Assembly (NCBI RefSeq): GCF_003048405.1
Contig: NZ_PIQS01000002.1
Coordinates: 124,001-188,000, forward strand
Length of the DNA: 64,000 bases
Direction: 5' to 3'
DNA from: Campylobacter concisus
GTDB lineage: Bacteria; Campylobacterota; Campylobacteria; Campylobacterales; Campylobacteraceae
Part shown: positions 45,897 through 56,637 of the stretch, in pieces
How positions within the stretch are numbered: the stretch's first letter is position 1
Layout: the number at the start of each line of letters is the position of its first letter
Made by a program: the position numbers and the translations under genes
Notes under the pieces: generated by a model
Databases searched by the model: none
What the model saw: only the letters and a program-made list of their open reading frames with translations
What the model was told of the DNA's origin: nothing

Positions 45897-47990
45897 ATGA
45901 GCGAAAATGAAACTCTTTTTATAAACCGAGAATTAAGCTGGCTACGCTTTAATTCAAGGGTGCTCACTCAGTGTGAAAAGGAAATTCCTTTACTTGAAAA
46001 GCTAAAATTTATAGCCATTTATATGACAAATCTAGACGAGTTTTATATGATCAGAGTCGCTGGCTTAAAGCAGCTCTTTGCAGCTGGAGCTACTACAAGC
46101 AGTGGCGATGGCATGAGCCCACTTGATCAGCTAAGAGAGATTAGAAAATATCTACAAAATGAGCAAAATTTAGTAGAAGATCACTATAAAAAAACAGTAA
46201 ATGCTCTTAGCAAAGAGGGACTTTTTATAAAAAATTATGACGAGCTTGATGATAGCTTGAAGCAAAAGTGCGACGAATACTTTTTCTCAAATATCTTGCC
46301 AGTCATCGTGCCTATCGCTGTCGATGCGACTCATCCATTTCCGCACCTAAACAACCTTAGCTTCTCGCTTGCAGTTAAGCTTGCTGATATCGAGCATCCA
46401 GAAATTTTAAAATACGGCATGATAAGAATTTCAAGAGTCTTGCCACGTTTTACACAGCCAAGTAGCAATGTTTTTGTGCCGATTGAAACGATCGTACATC
46501 GCCATGCAGAAGAAATTTTTCCAGGGTATAAGCTACTTAGCTCGGCTGCTTTTAGAGTTACACGAAACGCTGATATCGTCATCGAAGAAGAAGAGGCAGA
46601 TGATTTTATGATGATACTTGAGCAAGGGCTAAAGCTTCGCAGAAAAGGGGCTTTTGTTCGTATGCAAATCGATAAAAACGTAGACGCTGATATCTTGGAA
46701 TTCTTAAATTTTCATATGAAAATCTTTCATAAAGATGTCTATTTTTCAAGCATTCCGCTCACTCTTAGCTCGCTTTGGGAGATAGCTGGAAGCAAAAATT
46801 TTACCCACCTAGCAAATGCACCTTACGTTCCAAAAACGCTACCACCATTTGGCAATGGCATATCTGTATTTGACGCCATAGATAAAGAAGATGTGCTCTT
46901 AGTGCATCCATTTGAGAGTTTTGATCCAGTTGTAAGCTTTATAAAAGAAGCTAGTAAAGATCCAAAAGTCATATCTATTCGAATGACACTTTATAGAGTC
47001 GATAAAAGCTCACCAATAATTCAAAGTCTAATAGACGCCGCAAGTGACGGCAAGCAAGTAACCGTGATGGTTGAGCTAAAGGCAAGGTTTGATGAGGAAA
47101 ATAACCTACACTGGGCAAAGGCACTTGAAGATGCTGGGGCGCACGTGATATATGGCATCACAGGCTTTAAGGTGCATGCAAAAGTTAGCCAGGTCATCCG
47201 CCAAATCGGCGATAAGCTTAAATTTTATATGCACTTTGGCACAGGCAACTACAACGGCAGTTCGGCTAAAATTTACACCGACGTTAGTCTATTTACGAGC
47301 AAAGAAGAATTTAGCCAGGATACGACTTCGTTTTTTCACATCCTCTCAGGATATAATAAAAATCGCCGTCTAAACGCTCTTAGCATGTCGCCTTTTCAGA
47401 TAAAAGAGCGCATTATCGAAAAGATAAGAGTGGAAGCTAGCAAAGGCAGCGAGGGTAGGATCATCGCCAAAATGAACGCACTAATCGACGAAGATGTGAT
47501 AAATGAGCTTAGCCGCGCATCAAACACAGGTGTGAAGATCGATCTCATAGTTCGTGGTGTGTGCGGACTAAGGCCTGGCATAAAAGGTAAAAGTGAAAAC
47601 ATAAAAGTTCGCTCAATAATCGGCAAATACTTAGAGCACGCTAGAATTTTATACTTTAAACATGCTCAGCCAAAAATTTATATCTCAAGTGCTGACTGGA
47701 TGCCGAGAAATCTAGAGCGTCGCTTGGAGCTTATGACACCTATCTTTGAACCAAGGCTTCAAGAGAGGTTGCTTGAAATTTTAGAGCTTCAGCTAAGCGA
47801 TAATGACCTAGCTTTTGAGCTACAAAATAGCGGTGAATACGTAAAAGTAGCAAGAAGTGAAAATGAAAAAGTAATATCTTGTCACGAAGTTTTGGAAAAT
47901 TATATATCTAAAATTTACAAATCCGTAAAAAAAGATACAGATAAAGCAAAAGCCGATATGCTCGCAAGCAAGCTCTTAAAAGAGAGCTAA
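45897..47990 (+). CDS. ppk: Polyphosphate kinase 1
   Basis: Ppk makes polyphosphate from ATP; in Campylobacter this supports stress survival. The protein of about 697 residues has the N-terminal [14 protein letters not shown], the phosphorylated His in [13 protein letters not shown], the second active-site region [14 protein letters not shown], and a C-terminal domain with [14 protein letters not shown]. Two ATG codons lie in tandem (45894, 45897); AAGGAG is better spaced for the second. A strong terminator follows. Confidence 0.95.
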   Translation: MSENETLFINRELSWLRFNSRVLTQCEKEIPLLEKLKFIAIYMTNLDEFYMIRVAGLKQLFAAGATTSSGDGMSPLDQLREIRKYLQNEQNLVEDHYKKTVNALSKEGLFIKNYDELDDSLKQKCDEYFFSNILPVIVPIAVDATHPFPHLNNLSFSLAVKLADIEHPEILKYGMIRISRVLPRFTQPSSNVFVPIETIVHRHAEEIFPGYKLLSSAAFRVTRNADIVIEEEEADDFMMILEQGLKLRRKGAFVRMQIDKNVDADILEFLNFHMKIFHKDVYFSSIPLTLSSLWEIAGSKNFTHLANAPYVPKTLPPFGNGISVFDAIDKEDVLLVHPFESFDPVVSFIKEASKDPKVISIRMTLYRVDKSSPIIQSLIDAASDGKQVTVMVELKARFDEENNLHWAKALEDAGAHVIYGITGFKVHAKVSQVIRQIGDKLKFYMHFGTGNYNGSSAKIYTDVSLFTSKEEFSQDTTSFFHILSGYNKNRRLNALSMSPFQIKERIIEKIRVEASKGSEGRIIAKMNALIDEDVINELSRASNTGVKIDLIVRGVCGLRPGIKGKSENIKVRSIIGKYLEHARILYFKHAQPKIYISSADWMPRNLERRLELMTPIFEPRLQERLLEILELQLSDNDLAFELQNSGEYVKVARSENEKVISCHEVLENYISKIYKSVKKDTDKAKADMLASKLLKES

Positions 47991-48000
47991 AAATAAATTA

Positions 48001-48032
48001 AGCTTTTAGACCTAGTCTAAAAGCTATTTTTT
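48001..48032 (+). terminator. Terminator after ppk
   Basis: A perfect ten-base stem (AGCTTTTAGA / TCTAAAAGCT) with a five-base loop is followed by a run of T, 10 bases after the ppk stop. Confidence 0.8.
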
Positions 48033-48135
48033 AATCAGCATAAAAAACACCAGCATTTGATTAAGTAAGTCTTATTAAAAATTTCAAATCTGCAGCAAAA
48101 AGTAAAATTTATAAATTTACTTGAGCCCCTCAAAG

Positions 48136-49944
48136 CTAGCCAAATATTTCAAATTTTTTAAATAGCTCTGGCTCATCTTTTACTATACCGCGCTTAACTA
48201 GATCAGCAACAACTTCGCGGTCACAATCCGTTTGTAGCGGCCAGCCTCTCGTATATCCCTCACGCTCATCTTTACTAGTGGCATCTACGCAGAAATTTTC
48301 ACCATCTATGAAAATATCACGCAATGCATCAATATTATTTGTCACACGCCAAAGTAGCATATATGGGTTTTCAAGGTGATTTTGCATATCTACAACGATA
48401 AGGAGTTTGAAAAATTCTCTAAATGTCAAAAGCTTGTCAAAAAGCTCTTTTACCACACAATCTTTTTCAAATTTCACCACACAAATAGGCGTTTTGGTAT
48501 CCGTTTTAAACTGCTTAAGTTCTTTTACATTTGGAGCTATACTTTGGAACTTAGCTAAAAGCTCGCTGTCGCTTAAAACCACAGGGCTAAATTTACAAAA
48601 ATCCTGCGTCGCATCTACGCCGAGTTTGCCGCCAAAGCACGAATTTGGACTAGCGTGATCAAGCTGATCGCACACGCCTTGGCTTATTAGCACACTTTGG
48701 CTACCAAAACGATTTAGAACAAAGCTAGTAAATTCATCATAATCTTTAAGCTCAGGCGCATCGGCTCCAACAAAAATGGCATGTTTTACAAAGCTCATCT
48801 GCCCAACGCCCCAAAATGCGTGCATGGCCTGCTTTGCATGAGCTGGATAGAGCGTATTTATCTTGGCTAAGATTAGGTTGTGAAAAACGCCATTTTCAGG
48901 CATATTGTAGTCCAGTAGTTCAGGCACGGTCGTTCGCAAAAGTGGCAAAAAAACCCGCTCAGTCGCCCAGCCCATATATTTATCCTCAAGTGGCGGCTTT
49001 CCAACCACAGTCGCGTGAAATACCGGCTCATGCTTGCTAGTTATCGCCGTTACATCCATCACTGGAAAAGGCTCGATAGGCGTATAAAAGCCGGTATGAT
49101 CGCCAAATGGCCCCTCAAGCTCGCACTTAGTCGTATCCACAAAGCCCTCTATCACGTAGTCTGCATCGTGCGGGACGTAAATTTCATTCGTTAAGGATTT
49201 TACAAGTTTGGCTGGCTCTTTGCGGATAAAACCATAAAGCAAAAGTTCAAAAATTCCCTTTGGAAGCGGTGCTTGCCCGCACCAAATATAAAGCGGATCA
49301 CCGCCAATGGCTACAGAGACTGGCATTTTTTTACCTGCACGCTTGTATTCGTGAAAGAAATTTGCACCGTCTTTGTGGATCTGCCAGTGCATGCCAAGGC
49401 GATTTTTGTCATAAATTTGCAGTCTATACATGCCTAAATTTTGCAAATTTCCATCCAAGCTTTGCGTATAAACCTGGCCCATAGTGATAAAAGCACCTCC
49501 GTCATGCGGCCATGTCTTTAGCGCCGGAAGCGATAGCAAATCAGCATCCTCACTTATAAGTTTCACCTGCTGGCACTCACCCTCACCTTTTAATCTCTTA
49601 GTAAAAATTTTTCTCATGCTAAAAAGATAGGCTAAAAAATCAAGCTTTTCTTTGAAATTCTCTGGTCTTTTGGGCTTTAAAAGCTTTTCTATCTCGGCTG
49701 CGATCTCATCAGGCTGCACGCCAAATATTAGCCCAAGTGCGCGTTTTGAGCCATAGATATTTGTAAGCACTGGGGCAAATTTACGCCCAGTTTTTTTGCA
49801 GACTGGGTTTTTAAAAAGTAGCGCTTGCGAGCCCTCACGCTTGACCTCGATATAGCTAGCGTGTGCGATCTCAAGATCAATATCTACTGGCTCGTCGATA
49901 ACACGAAGTAGATTATTTTCTTTTAAAAGCTTGATGTAGTCCAT
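48136..49944 (-). CDS. UbiD-family decarboxylase
   Basis: UbiD enzymes use prenylated FMN to decarboxylate aromatic acids in quinone synthesis. The ATG at 49944 (AAGGCG site) begins the family N-terminus MDYIKLLKENNLLRVIDEP; upstream in-frame residues do not fit. At 602 residues it has the length of the long Campylobacter members. It includes the conserved GMYRLQIYDKNRLGMHWQIH, LEGPFGDHTGFY and the catalytic Glu region GEWxx-like CELEGPFGDH. Campylobacter makes menaquinone by the futalosine route, so this is probably a menaquinone-pathway decarboxylase rather than a ubiquinone one. Confidence 0.85.
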   Translation of the reverse strand: MDYIKLLKENNLLRVIDEPVDIDLEIAHASYIEVKREGSQALLFKNPVCKKTGRKFAPVLTNIYGSKRALGLIFGVQPDEIAAEIEKLLKPKRPENFKEKLDFLAYLFSMRKIFTKRLKGEGECQQVKLISEDADLLSLPALKTWPHDGGAFITMGQVYTQSLDGNLQNLGMYRLQIYDKNRLGMHWQIHKDGANFFHEYKRAGKKMPVSVAIGGDPLYIWCGQAPLPKGIFELLLYGFIRKEPAKLVKSLTNEIYVPHDADYVIEGFVDTTKCELEGPFGDHTGFYTPIEPFPVMDVTAITSKHEPVFHATVVGKPPLEDKYMGWATERVFLPLLRTTVPELLDYNMPENGVFHNLILAKINTLYPAHAKQAMHAFWGVGQMSFVKHAIFVGADAPELKDYDEFTSFVLNRFGSQSVLISQGVCDQLDHASPNSCFGGKLGVDATQDFCKFSPVVLSDSELLAKFQSIAPNVKELKQFKTDTKTPICVVKFEKDCVVKELFDKLLTFREFFKLLIVVDMQNHLENPYMLLWRVTNNIDALRDIFIDGENFCVDATSKDEREGYTRGWPLQTDCDREVVADLVKRGIVKDEPELFKKFEIFG

Positions 49945-50016
49945 ATTTCGCCTTTTTGATTTTTGGGCGATTTTAGCCAAAAATAGCTGAAAAAGGCGAA
50001 GCAAAGCGGATAGCTA

Positions 50017-50209
50017 TTATTTACCGCACGCACCGATAGCTATCAGAGTATCGATCGCTGTTTCGGAAGCAGTCTTTGCGGTATTGCCTCGCCGTTTAAA
50101 TAGACACAAGCACTAAATTTATACTCCATTGTCATAACGTCCGCAAACTAGCGTTCAACGCACAGCCACACATGGCCAGCATACTTACGTCTTTTCCAAA
50201 GTAATTCAT
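50017..50209 (-). pseudogene. Unidentified gene remnant
   Basis: Fragments of protein-like sequence occur in all three minus-strand frames: MNYFGKDVSMLAMCG from an ATG at 50209, MTMEYKFSACVYLNGEA, and a terminal AKTASETAIDTLIAIGACGK before a stop at 50017. Their order suggests one short protein broken by two or more indels. I cannot name the family. The remaining part of the 50005-50313 gap (50210-50313) is AT-rich and shows nothing recognisable. Confidence 0.4.
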
Positions 50210-50313
50210 CACAAATTTTTTGTTAGGTTAAACACTAGATGGCATCGTGGTTTTGAAAACGGCAGTAAATTTTGTAAATTTAATCTTTTTTTGCAAATTG
50301 ATTAAATTTATAG

Positions 50314-50664
50314 CTACTCTAACAACTCACCAAATATCTCTTTGCTATATTTCATAAAGCGCTCATTAAGCTTTACGCTCTCGGTATCTATGCAAATGAG
50401 ACTATCTTGTATCTCAAAAATGATGCTCTTATCAGTGATCTTTACTCGTTTTCAAGCGTTGTAGCAAACGTCGCCGTTGCACTCTGCGTATATGCCGTTT
50501 ATATCGGCGTTTTCGTCGTCATCACTTTTTAGTTTGATCGGTCTTTGAAAGATTATGTAGTTTTTGTAGTCGTATTTGTCGTCTGCAAGACCGATCATAT
50601 AGTAGTTGTCTTTGCTATTTTTAGTAGCGGTTAGGGCTTTTGCTTTAAATTTTAGCTCAAACAC
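50314..50664 (-). pseudogene. Small gene after hemC, split by an in-frame TGA
   Basis: A GTG start three bases after the hemC stop opens 70 residues of mixed alpha/beta sequence (FELKFKAKALTATKNSKDN... ending AECNGDVCYNA). A TGA at 50454-50452 follows, and the same frame continues with KRVKITDKSIIFEIQDSLIC... to ELLE and a TAG at 50314. Without the TGA it would be a 116-residue protein. A single nonsense change is the simplest reading. I do not recognise the family. A 70-residue product may still be made. Confidence 0.65.
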
Positions 50665-50667
50665 ACT

Positions 50668-51597
50668 CTAAGCCATCTCTTCAGCGCGTTTTAAAAGCTC
50701 TTTTGCCCCTTTTTCTATAAATTTATGAGCTAGCTCCTTACCAACGCTTTGAAATTTATCTTTGCTAATCTTTAAGCTATCTTTTATAAACTCGCTTCCA
50801 TCAGGCAGACCAACGATCGCATCGATAGAAATTTCATCACCTTTTAGCCTTGCACTTATGCCTATTGGTACCTGGCAGCCGCCCTCTAAAACGCTTACAA
50901 AATCACGCTCTATAGTCGTTTCTATAACCGCATTTTCGTCGTTTAGAAAATCAATCTGCTCTAAAATTTGCTTCTCATCTCTAGCCTCTACCCCAAGAGC
51001 ACCCTGCCCCATCGCAGGTATCATCTCGTCAAAGCCAAATGTGTAGATGTGCGCCACTTCAGCCTTGATATTTAAGCGATTTATGCCAGCCATCGCCAAA
51101 ATAATCGCGTCGAATTCACCCTCTTTTAGCTTTCTAAGTCTAGTTTGCACATTTCCACGAAGCGAGATAATCTCAAGATCAGGCCTCATGATAAGTAGCT
51201 GCATCTTACGGCGTAGGCTCGTTGTACCAACCTTTGCGCCATGTGGCAAGTCGCTAAATTTAGCAAATTTCTCACTTATCATCGCATCTCTTGTATCCTC
51301 ACGTGAGCAAATCGCTGCTAGTTTAAGTCCTTCTGGAAAGACTACTGGCACATCCTTTAGGCTATGCACCGCGATGTCAGTCTCGCCTTTTAGCATGCTA
51401 TCTTCAAGCTCTTTTGTAAAAAGCCCCTTGCCTCCGATCTTTGCAAGCGGCGTATCAAGGATCACGTCGCCCTTTGTCTTCATGCCAATAAGCTCAACTT
51501 TTATATCATTATGTTTTGATTCTATTCTAGCTTTGATATGCTCGCTTTGCCAAAGAGCTAAGATACTCTTTCTAGTTGCTATTTTTATCTCTTTCAT
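50668..51597 (-). CDS. hemC: Porphobilinogen deaminase (hydroxymethylbilane synthase)
   Basis: HemC links four porphobilinogens into hydroxymethylbilane. The 309-residue protein has the N-terminal KIATRKSILALWQSEHI, the substrate-binding TTSLRRKMQLL and SLRGNVQTRLRKL, and the dipyrromethane-cofactor Cys in VLEGGCQVPIG. It lies in the prenyl synthase-hemA-proS-fxsA-hemC operon, eight bases after fxsA, the same order as in C. jejuni. Confidence 0.96.
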   Translation of the reverse strand: MKEIKIATRKSILALWQSEHIKARIESKHNDIKVELIGMKTKGDVILDTPLAKIGGKGLFTKELEDSMLKGETDIAVHSLKDVPVVFPEGLKLAAICSREDTRDAMISEKFAKFSDLPHGAKVGTTSLRRKMQLLIMRPDLEIISLRGNVQTRLRKLKEGEFDAIILAMAGINRLNIKAEVAHIYTFGFDEMIPAMGQGALGVEARDEKQILEQIDFLNDENAVIETTIERDFVSVLEGGCQVPIGISARLKGDEISIDAIVGLPDGSEFIKDSLKISKDKFQSVGKELAHKFIEKGAKELLKRAEEMA

Positions 51598-51605
51598 CGT
51601 CTCTC

Positions 51606-52037
51606 CTAATTTACTCTTTTTGGCTCTTCTATGACCTCAACGTCGATAATCTCGCCCTCATCTTTTTTAGCACTCTGCTCGCTAAAATTTTGAAATTTAA
51701 ACTCCTGATAGCTCTCATTTTTTGCTACATTTTTCTTAAATATCAAAGAAAAAATAACTACGGCTATACCAAAAATATCTGTTAAAATTCCTGGCAGAAA
51801 CAAAAGCATTCCGCCAAAGCTAAGCCCTAACTGACTAAATAAATTTCCGCCAAGAAAGCTTTTAAGCGCCACTTGAGGCGAATTTAAGCTAGAAAATCCA
51901 GCATTTAAAAGAAGTGCGATACCCACAAATCCAGAGACTAGCACCTCAAGAAAGTAGTTTAAAAAGCCAAATTTATCAACAAAAAGATAGATAAATATCG
52001 CTTCTATCAAAAAAAATAAAAATGCGAAAAATCTCAT
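51606..52037 (-). CDS. fxsA: FxsA family membrane protein
   Basis: The 143-residue protein has four hydrophobic helices (about 3-20, 25-45, 70-95) with [20 protein letters not shown], the family signature, and an acidic cytoplasmic tail ([17 protein letters not shown]). FxsA modulates phage exclusion in E. coli; its normal role is unknown. It overlaps the proS end by four bases. Confidence 0.85.
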   Translation of the reverse strand: MRFFAFLFFLIEAIFIYLFVDKFGFLNYFLEVLVSGFVGIALLLNAGFSSLNSPQVALKSFLGGNLFSQLGLSFGGMLLFLPGILTDIFGIAVVIFSLIFKKNVAKNESYQEFKFQNFSEQSAKKDEGEIIDVEVIEEPKRVN

Positions 52038-53734
52038 AAGCCTTCTTTTATCTTTTTAAAGGCTTCATTTGCGCCGATCGTTTCTTTGCTTAAACCATCT
52101 CTTGTGATAAACTCGACCTTGCCATTTGCAAATTCTTTACCCACAAGTAACGCAAAAGGGAAGCCGATGAGTTCAAAGTCATTCATCTTAACGCCAAATC
52201 TCTCGTTTCTATCGTCGATGATGACACTAACGCCAGCTTTTTTAAGGCTCTCATAAAGCTCAAATGCAAATTTTACGCCCTCTTCATCTTTTAAATTTGA
52301 AATGATGATCTCCACGTCAAACGGCGCGCACTCTTTTTTCCAGATGCAGCCCTTCTCGTCGTGGCTAGCCTCTATCATTACGGCAATCAGCCTACTGATA
52401 CCAATACCATAGCAACCCATCAAAAATGGCTTTGCCTTGCCGTTTTCATCAAGATATGTCGCATTCATCGCAGCTGAATATTTATCGCCTAGTTGAAAGA
52501 TATGACCGACTTCTATGCCCTTACTAAGTTTTAAATTTCCGCCACACTCTGGGCATTTATCGCCCTCTTTTACCTTTACAAGGTCTTTAAATCTCTCTTC
52601 GTTAAATCCGCTAACGCTAACGCCAACAAAGTGGTAATCCTTTTCGTTGGCACCACATATCATATTATTTGCGCCTTTTAGCTCGTTGTCTATGTAAAAT
52701 TTTACATCTTTTAGCCCAACTGGTCCGCAAAATCCAGCCACAAGCCCAGCTTTTATAATCTCTTCTTCGCTAGCATCGACAAGCTCGAGCGCCTTGCAAG
52801 CATTTTGCGCCTTTGTTTCTTGAAGCTCGTCATCTCCCCTTACAAAAAAGACCACAACTTCTTCCTTGTCCTCGTAGATTGCTTTTTTTATAACGGCTTT
52901 TATGCAGTAAAACTCGCTAACTTTGAAAAACTCAGCCACACCTTTTATAGTCTTTGTATCTGGCGTTTTAAATTTAGCCGCGTCAGCCTCTGGTGCCTCA
53001 GCATCGGTTGTTCTAGCTTTTCTCCTAGCAGCCTCTATATTTGCAGCGTATTTGCAAGCCTCACAGCAAAGGATGTCATCTTCGCCATTACTTGCAAGCA
53101 CCATAAATTCTTTACTGCCGCTACCACCGATAGCTCCACTATCAGCTTCAACGGCTCTAAAATTTAGCCCCAGACGAGTGAAAATTTTACTATAAGTTGC
53201 CTCCATAAGGTCAAACTCTCGCTTAAGATCCTCTTTGCTAGAGTGGAAGCTGTAAGCATCTTTCATCGTAAATTCGCGACCTCTTAGCAAGCCAAAGCGT
53301 GGTCTTGCCTCGTCACGAAATTTAGTATTTATCTGGTATAAATTTAGCGGCAACTGCTTATAGCTAGTCACCTTGCCACGTACCAAAGCAACGGCTGCCT
53401 CTTCGTTTGTAGGGCTTATAACAAAGTCATTTTCTTTTCTATCTTTAAAGCGCAAAAGCTCCTTACCAAAGACGTTGTAGCGACCACTTTGCTTCCAAAG
53501 CTCGCCTGAAGTAACCACGCTAAAGCTCACCTCTAGCGCACCAGCCTCATCCATCTCCTCTCGCGCGATACGAGAAATTTTCTCATGCATGATCTTTCCA
53601 AGCGGTAGATAGTTATAAAGACCTGAGCCTATCTGCTCGACAAAGCCACCTCTTATTAAAAATTTATGACTTGGCAAAGAGGCGTCTTTTGGCGCTTCTT
53701 TGGTAGTTGGTGCATAAAATTTACTAAATCTCAT
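52034..53734 (-). CDS. proS: Prolyl-tRNA synthetase
   Basis: ProS charges tRNA-Pro. The 566-residue class II synthetase has motif 2 [21 protein letters not shown] (in part), an INS editing domain (about 225-385), motif 3 [16 protein letters not shown] and a C-terminal anticodon-binding domain ([13 protein letters not shown] onward). This is the bacterial-type ProS with the inserted editing domain. It overlaps hemA by eleven bases. Confidence 0.96.
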   Translation of the reverse strand: MRFSKFYAPTTKEAPKDASLPSHKFLIRGGFVEQIGSGLYNYLPLGKIMHEKISRIAREEMDEAGALEVSFSVVTSGELWKQSGRYNVFGKELLRFKDRKENDFVISPTNEEAAVALVRGKVTSYKQLPLNLYQINTKFRDEARPRFGLLRGREFTMKDAYSFHSSKEDLKREFDLMEATYSKIFTRLGLNFRAVEADSGAIGGSGSKEFMVLASNGEDDILCCEACKYAANIEAARRKARTTDAEAPEADAAKFKTPDTKTIKGVAEFFKVSEFYCIKAVIKKAIYEDKEEVVVFFVRGDDELQETKAQNACKALELVDASEEEIIKAGLVAGFCGPVGLKDVKFYIDNELKGANNMICGANEKDYHFVGVSVSGFNEERFKDLVKVKEGDKCPECGGNLKLSKGIEVGHIFQLGDKYSAAMNATYLDENGKAKPFLMGCYGIGISRLIAVMIEASHDEKGCIWKKECAPFDVEIIISNLKDEEGVKFAFELYESLKKAGVSVIIDDRNERFGVKMNDFELIGFPFALLVGKEFANGKVEFITRDGLSKETIGANEAFKKIKEGL

Positions 53735-55007
53735 CTATATCTCCTGCTTGAAAAATTTGCTCTTCTTTTATGTCAAATAGATATCTAACTCCGCTTGAAA
53801 GCTCTCTTGCTCCTTCTTTGTCCGCAAGCTCTTTTAGCTTCATCGTTGGCTGATGCAAAAATGCCTTAAAAACTTGGTGAATTAGTTTTTGCGCCTCTTC
53901 ATAATCACTATGTTTTAGATAGCCCTTTTTGATCGCTTTTTCTAACTCGTTTTTAGCACAAATTTCAGCTTGTTTGCGGATCGATTTTATGAGTGGCACA
54001 CTCATATCTTCTTTTAAAATTTTTAAAAATTCACTTGTGCCTTGACCTACGATCGAATAAGCTTTTTGTGCTTGCTCCTCTCTTAGGGCTAAATTTTTCC
54101 TTACTATCTCCTCTAAACTATCAACCGTATAGACACTAATAAATTCTGTATTTATAAGATCAATATCCCTTGGCACGGCAATATCAAAAAAGTATCTGTG
54201 AAATTCTCTTGGTTCGATTATGGCATTTGTGATGATCGCGTGCGGGGCTGCGGTGCTTGAAAATATTAGATCGTAATTATTTACATACTCTTTTAATTTT
54301 AAAATGCTATCCCAACTAGCGTTATCACCCAGGCTATCAACTAGCTGCTCAACACGCTCGGAGCTTCTATTTATAATGATGACTTCTGCGCCACTAGAGA
54401 TTAGGTGTTTTGCTGCTAGCTCGCCCATTTCGCCAGCTCCTACGACGATAGCAGTTTTACCTTCAAGCGTGCCAAAAATTTCTTTTGCCTTTGCTACGGC
54501 GACACTTGAAACGGAGATCGGGTTTTTAGAAATTTGAGTTTCGTTTCTAACTTTAGCAGCGCATTTACATGCATAATGGATGATTTTACTGATTTGTTCG
54601 CCACAAGCTGAGCTATCGTAAGCAAATTTAAAGGCATTTTTTAGCTGGCCAACGATCTGCGTTTCGCCGACGACTAGGCTATCAAGCGAGCTTGCCACAG
54701 CAAAGAGGTGGTGCACAGCTCCGCTATCTTCATAAATATCAGCCCTTTCATAAAGCTCATCTTCAAAAACACCTGAAAATACAGACATACACCTAAATGC
54801 ATGCGTCGTTGCACTTTCTAGATCACTAACGCTTGCAATTATCTCGACGCGGTTGCATGTATTTAAAACCATACATTCGTTTATACTTTTGTTTGATCTT
54901 AGTAGTTTTAAAATTTGCTCTTTTTTCTCATCGCTATCAAATGCAAGCTTTTCTCTAACTGAAATATCAGTATTTTTATATGTAAAACTTATATCTAAAT
55001 AGTGCAT
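53724..55007 (-). CDS. hemA: Glutamyl-tRNA reductase
   Basis: HemA reduces glutamyl-tRNA to glutamate semialdehyde, the first committed step of haem synthesis by the C5 route. The catalytic Cys is in [12 protein letters not shown] near residue 49, the tRNA/substrate region is [14 protein letters not shown], and the NADPH motif is [15 protein letters not shown]. At 427 residues it is full length. Its ATG shares one base with the prenyl synthase stop (TAATG). Confidence 0.96.
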   Translation of the reverse strand: MHYLDISFTYKNTDISVREKLAFDSDEKKEQILKLLRSNKSINECMVLNTCNRVEIIASVSDLESATTHAFRCMSVFSGVFEDELYERADIYEDSGAVHHLFAVASSLDSLVVGETQIVGQLKNAFKFAYDSSACGEQISKIIHYACKCAAKVRNETQISKNPISVSSVAVAKAKEIFGTLEGKTAIVVGAGEMGELAAKHLISSGAEVIIINRSSERVEQLVDSLGDNASWDSILKLKEYVNNYDLIFSSTAAPHAIITNAIIEPREFHRYFFDIAVPRDIDLINTEFISVYTVDSLEEIVRKNLALREEQAQKAYSIVGQGTSEFLKILKEDMSVPLIKSIRKQAEICAKNELEKAIKKGYLKHSDYEEAQKLIHQVFKAFLHQPTMKLKELADKEGARELSSGVRYLFDIKEEQIFQAGDIDEI

Positions 55008-55900
55008 TAAAATTCCCTATCTATCATGCTTTTTATGATCCCTTCAAGCTCGGCGTTTTTATACTCTTTTATCGATTCTATCGCTTCATTTCCAAGCCTT
55101 TTTGCTTCATTTACTGCTTTTTGAAGCGAATTTGTCTTAACAAATTCCTCTTTTAGCCATGAAATTTCGCCCGCGTTTAGCTTCTTTGCCCAAAGCGATC
55201 TAAGCTTTGTCTTACCAGCCTCGTCTAAGCTCTTATAAAGATATATGTAAGGGAGTGTCGTTTTACCCTCTACAAAGTCATTAAGTGCTGGTTTGCCAAG
55301 TATTTTTTCATCTTGAGTTATGTCTAATATGTCATCAACGATCTGAAACGCAAGGCCTAAATTTTTGCCATAAATTCCAAATTTCTCGCTATCTTTGCCA
55401 GCTAGCTTTGCTCCGCAAATAGCCGTGGCTTCTATCAAAACAGCTGTTTTATAGTAGATCATTTTTAAATATTCTTGCTCGTTTTCATTAAAATTTTCAG
55501 CCATTTTCACATCCATCATCTCGCCGATACTTAGCTTGCTGACTGCATCTGAGATGATAACTGCGATGCTTGAATCAAATTTTGTAAGCTCAAAATAAGC
55601 CTTTGAGTAGAGGATGTCGCCCAACATAACCGAGTTTTTACTACCAAAAAGCGCGTTTATGCTTGGCTTGCCGCGTCTTATATTTGCCTCGTCTATGACG
55701 TCGTCGTGTAGTAAGCTTGCAAGGTGGATGAGCTCGATGATAGCGCAAAGCTTAAGAGAAATTTCACTCTCGCCCGCTATTTTTAAAAGAAGTTTTGAGC
55801 GCAGCTTCTTGCCTGAGCTTATCTTTAAAAACATCTCAAACGCCCCTTTGTAGCCAAGCTCGCTTATAAATTTATCCATTATTTCATCGATTTTATCCAT
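55007..55900 (-). CDS. Trans-polyprenyl diphosphate synthase (IspB-like)
   Basis: This enzyme makes the long isoprenoid tail of menaquinone. The ATG at 55900 (AAGGAT site) begins MDKIDEIMDKFISELG; 21 extra upstream residues in frame overlap the neighbouring gene and do not fit the family. The two aspartate-rich motifs are LLHDDVIDEANIRRG and FQIVDDILDITQDEK. At 297 residues it has the usual size. The small residues before the first motif agree with a long-chain product, but the exact length is unknown. Confidence 0.88.
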   Translation of the reverse strand: MDKIDEIMDKFISELGYKGAFEMFLKISSGKKLRSKLLLKIAGESEISLKLCAIIELIHLASLLHDDVIDEANIRRGKPSINALFGSKNSVMLGDILYSKAYFELTKFDSSIAVIISDAVSKLSIGEMMDVKMAENFNENEQEYLKMIYYKTAVLIEATAICGAKLAGKDSEKFGIYGKNLGLAFQIVDDILDITQDEKILGKPALNDFVEGKTTLPYIYLYKSLDEAGKTKLRSLWAKKLNAGEISWLKEEFVKTNSLQKAVNEAKRLGNEAIESIKEYKNAELEGIIKSMIDREF

Positions 55901-55910
55901 TTTTATCCTT

Positions 55911-56342
55911 CTATTTAGCCTCATCTGGATCTCTAAAACCCACATCCACACGCTTGCTCTCATCTAGCAGAGCCACCCTAAAATGCGCCTTTTTATCCTT
56001 AAAATCAATAAATGATATATAAAGGCTTACGCTCTCATTTGGCGGCATCGTAAAATCAGGCAAAACTCGCTGCATATAGGTGTTTTGTCCTTGTCTTAGC
56101 GAAAAGACCATCTGCCTTGGATAGCGCCTAAAAAAGCTTTGCACAGTGATATTTGTACTATCAAATAGCGTCCAACGAAAGTCAAACGTTTCAACCCTTT
56201 GGGTTCGCTTTTCAGTTATAAAGACCCTAGCCCACTCATCTTTTTTAAGCTCAAATGTATGCACCGAACTTGGGTCAAAATTTGGCTCTTTTGCAAAAGC
56301 AATGGAGGCAAGCAAAGCAATGAGCGCGAAAATCTTACTCAT
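55911..56342 (-). CDS. Conserved exported protein
   Basis: The 143-residue protein has a signal peptide (residues 1-17, ending IAFAK) and a beta-rich body with RTQRVETFDFRWTLFDSTN and NESVSLYISFIDF. The family is conserved at this place in Campylobacter genomes, without a known function. It overlaps the DUF2018 gene by eight bases and precedes the prenyl synthase by ten, so it belongs to the same transcription unit. Confidence 0.7.
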   Translation of the reverse strand: MSKIFALIALLASIAFAKEPNFDPSSVHTFELKKDEWARVFITEKRTQRVETFDFRWTLFDSTNITVQSFFRRYPRQMVFSLRQGQNTYMQRVLPDFTMPPNESVSLYISFIDFKDKKAHFRVALLDESKRVDVGFRDPDEAK

Positions 56343-56589
56343 TTTGGCTTAAAATTTCTCCGCTAAGCTCGATATATAGGTCATTTACTCCGTTATAAAT
56401 TTTATCTTGCTCTGAGACTATAAAATTTCTGATCTCGCCCTCGCTAATGCCATGCTTTTCGCAAAGCTCACTCATAGCCACAAATTTTTCAAAAATTTTA
56501 TCTATCTCGTTTTTAACCAAAACGGCATTTGCGTTAAACAAAATGTCATAAAATTTATCCCTCGCACTGCCCTCAAATATATCTATCAT
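56335..56589 (-). CDS. DUF2018 family protein
   Basis: An 84-residue, acidic, all-helical protein starting MIDIFEGSARDKFYDILFNA. It matches the small Campylobacterota-specific DUF2018 family in length and pattern. Function unknown. It is the first gene of the run that leads into the haem/proS operon. Confidence 0.72.
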   Translation of the reverse strand: MIDIFEGSARDKFYDILFNANAVLVKNEIDKIFEKFVAMSELCEKHGISEGEIRNFIVSEQDKIYNGVNDLYIELSGEILSQNE

Positions 56590-56637
56590 CGCTGTTTCTT
56601 TGAAAATTTCTTAAGATTATAGCCAATTAAAACTAAG

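Noticed and set aside
50452..50454. TGA as a selenocysteine codon
   Set aside because: No convincing stem-loop directly after the codon and no known selenoprotein family; a nonsense mutation is simpler. Kept only as a check.
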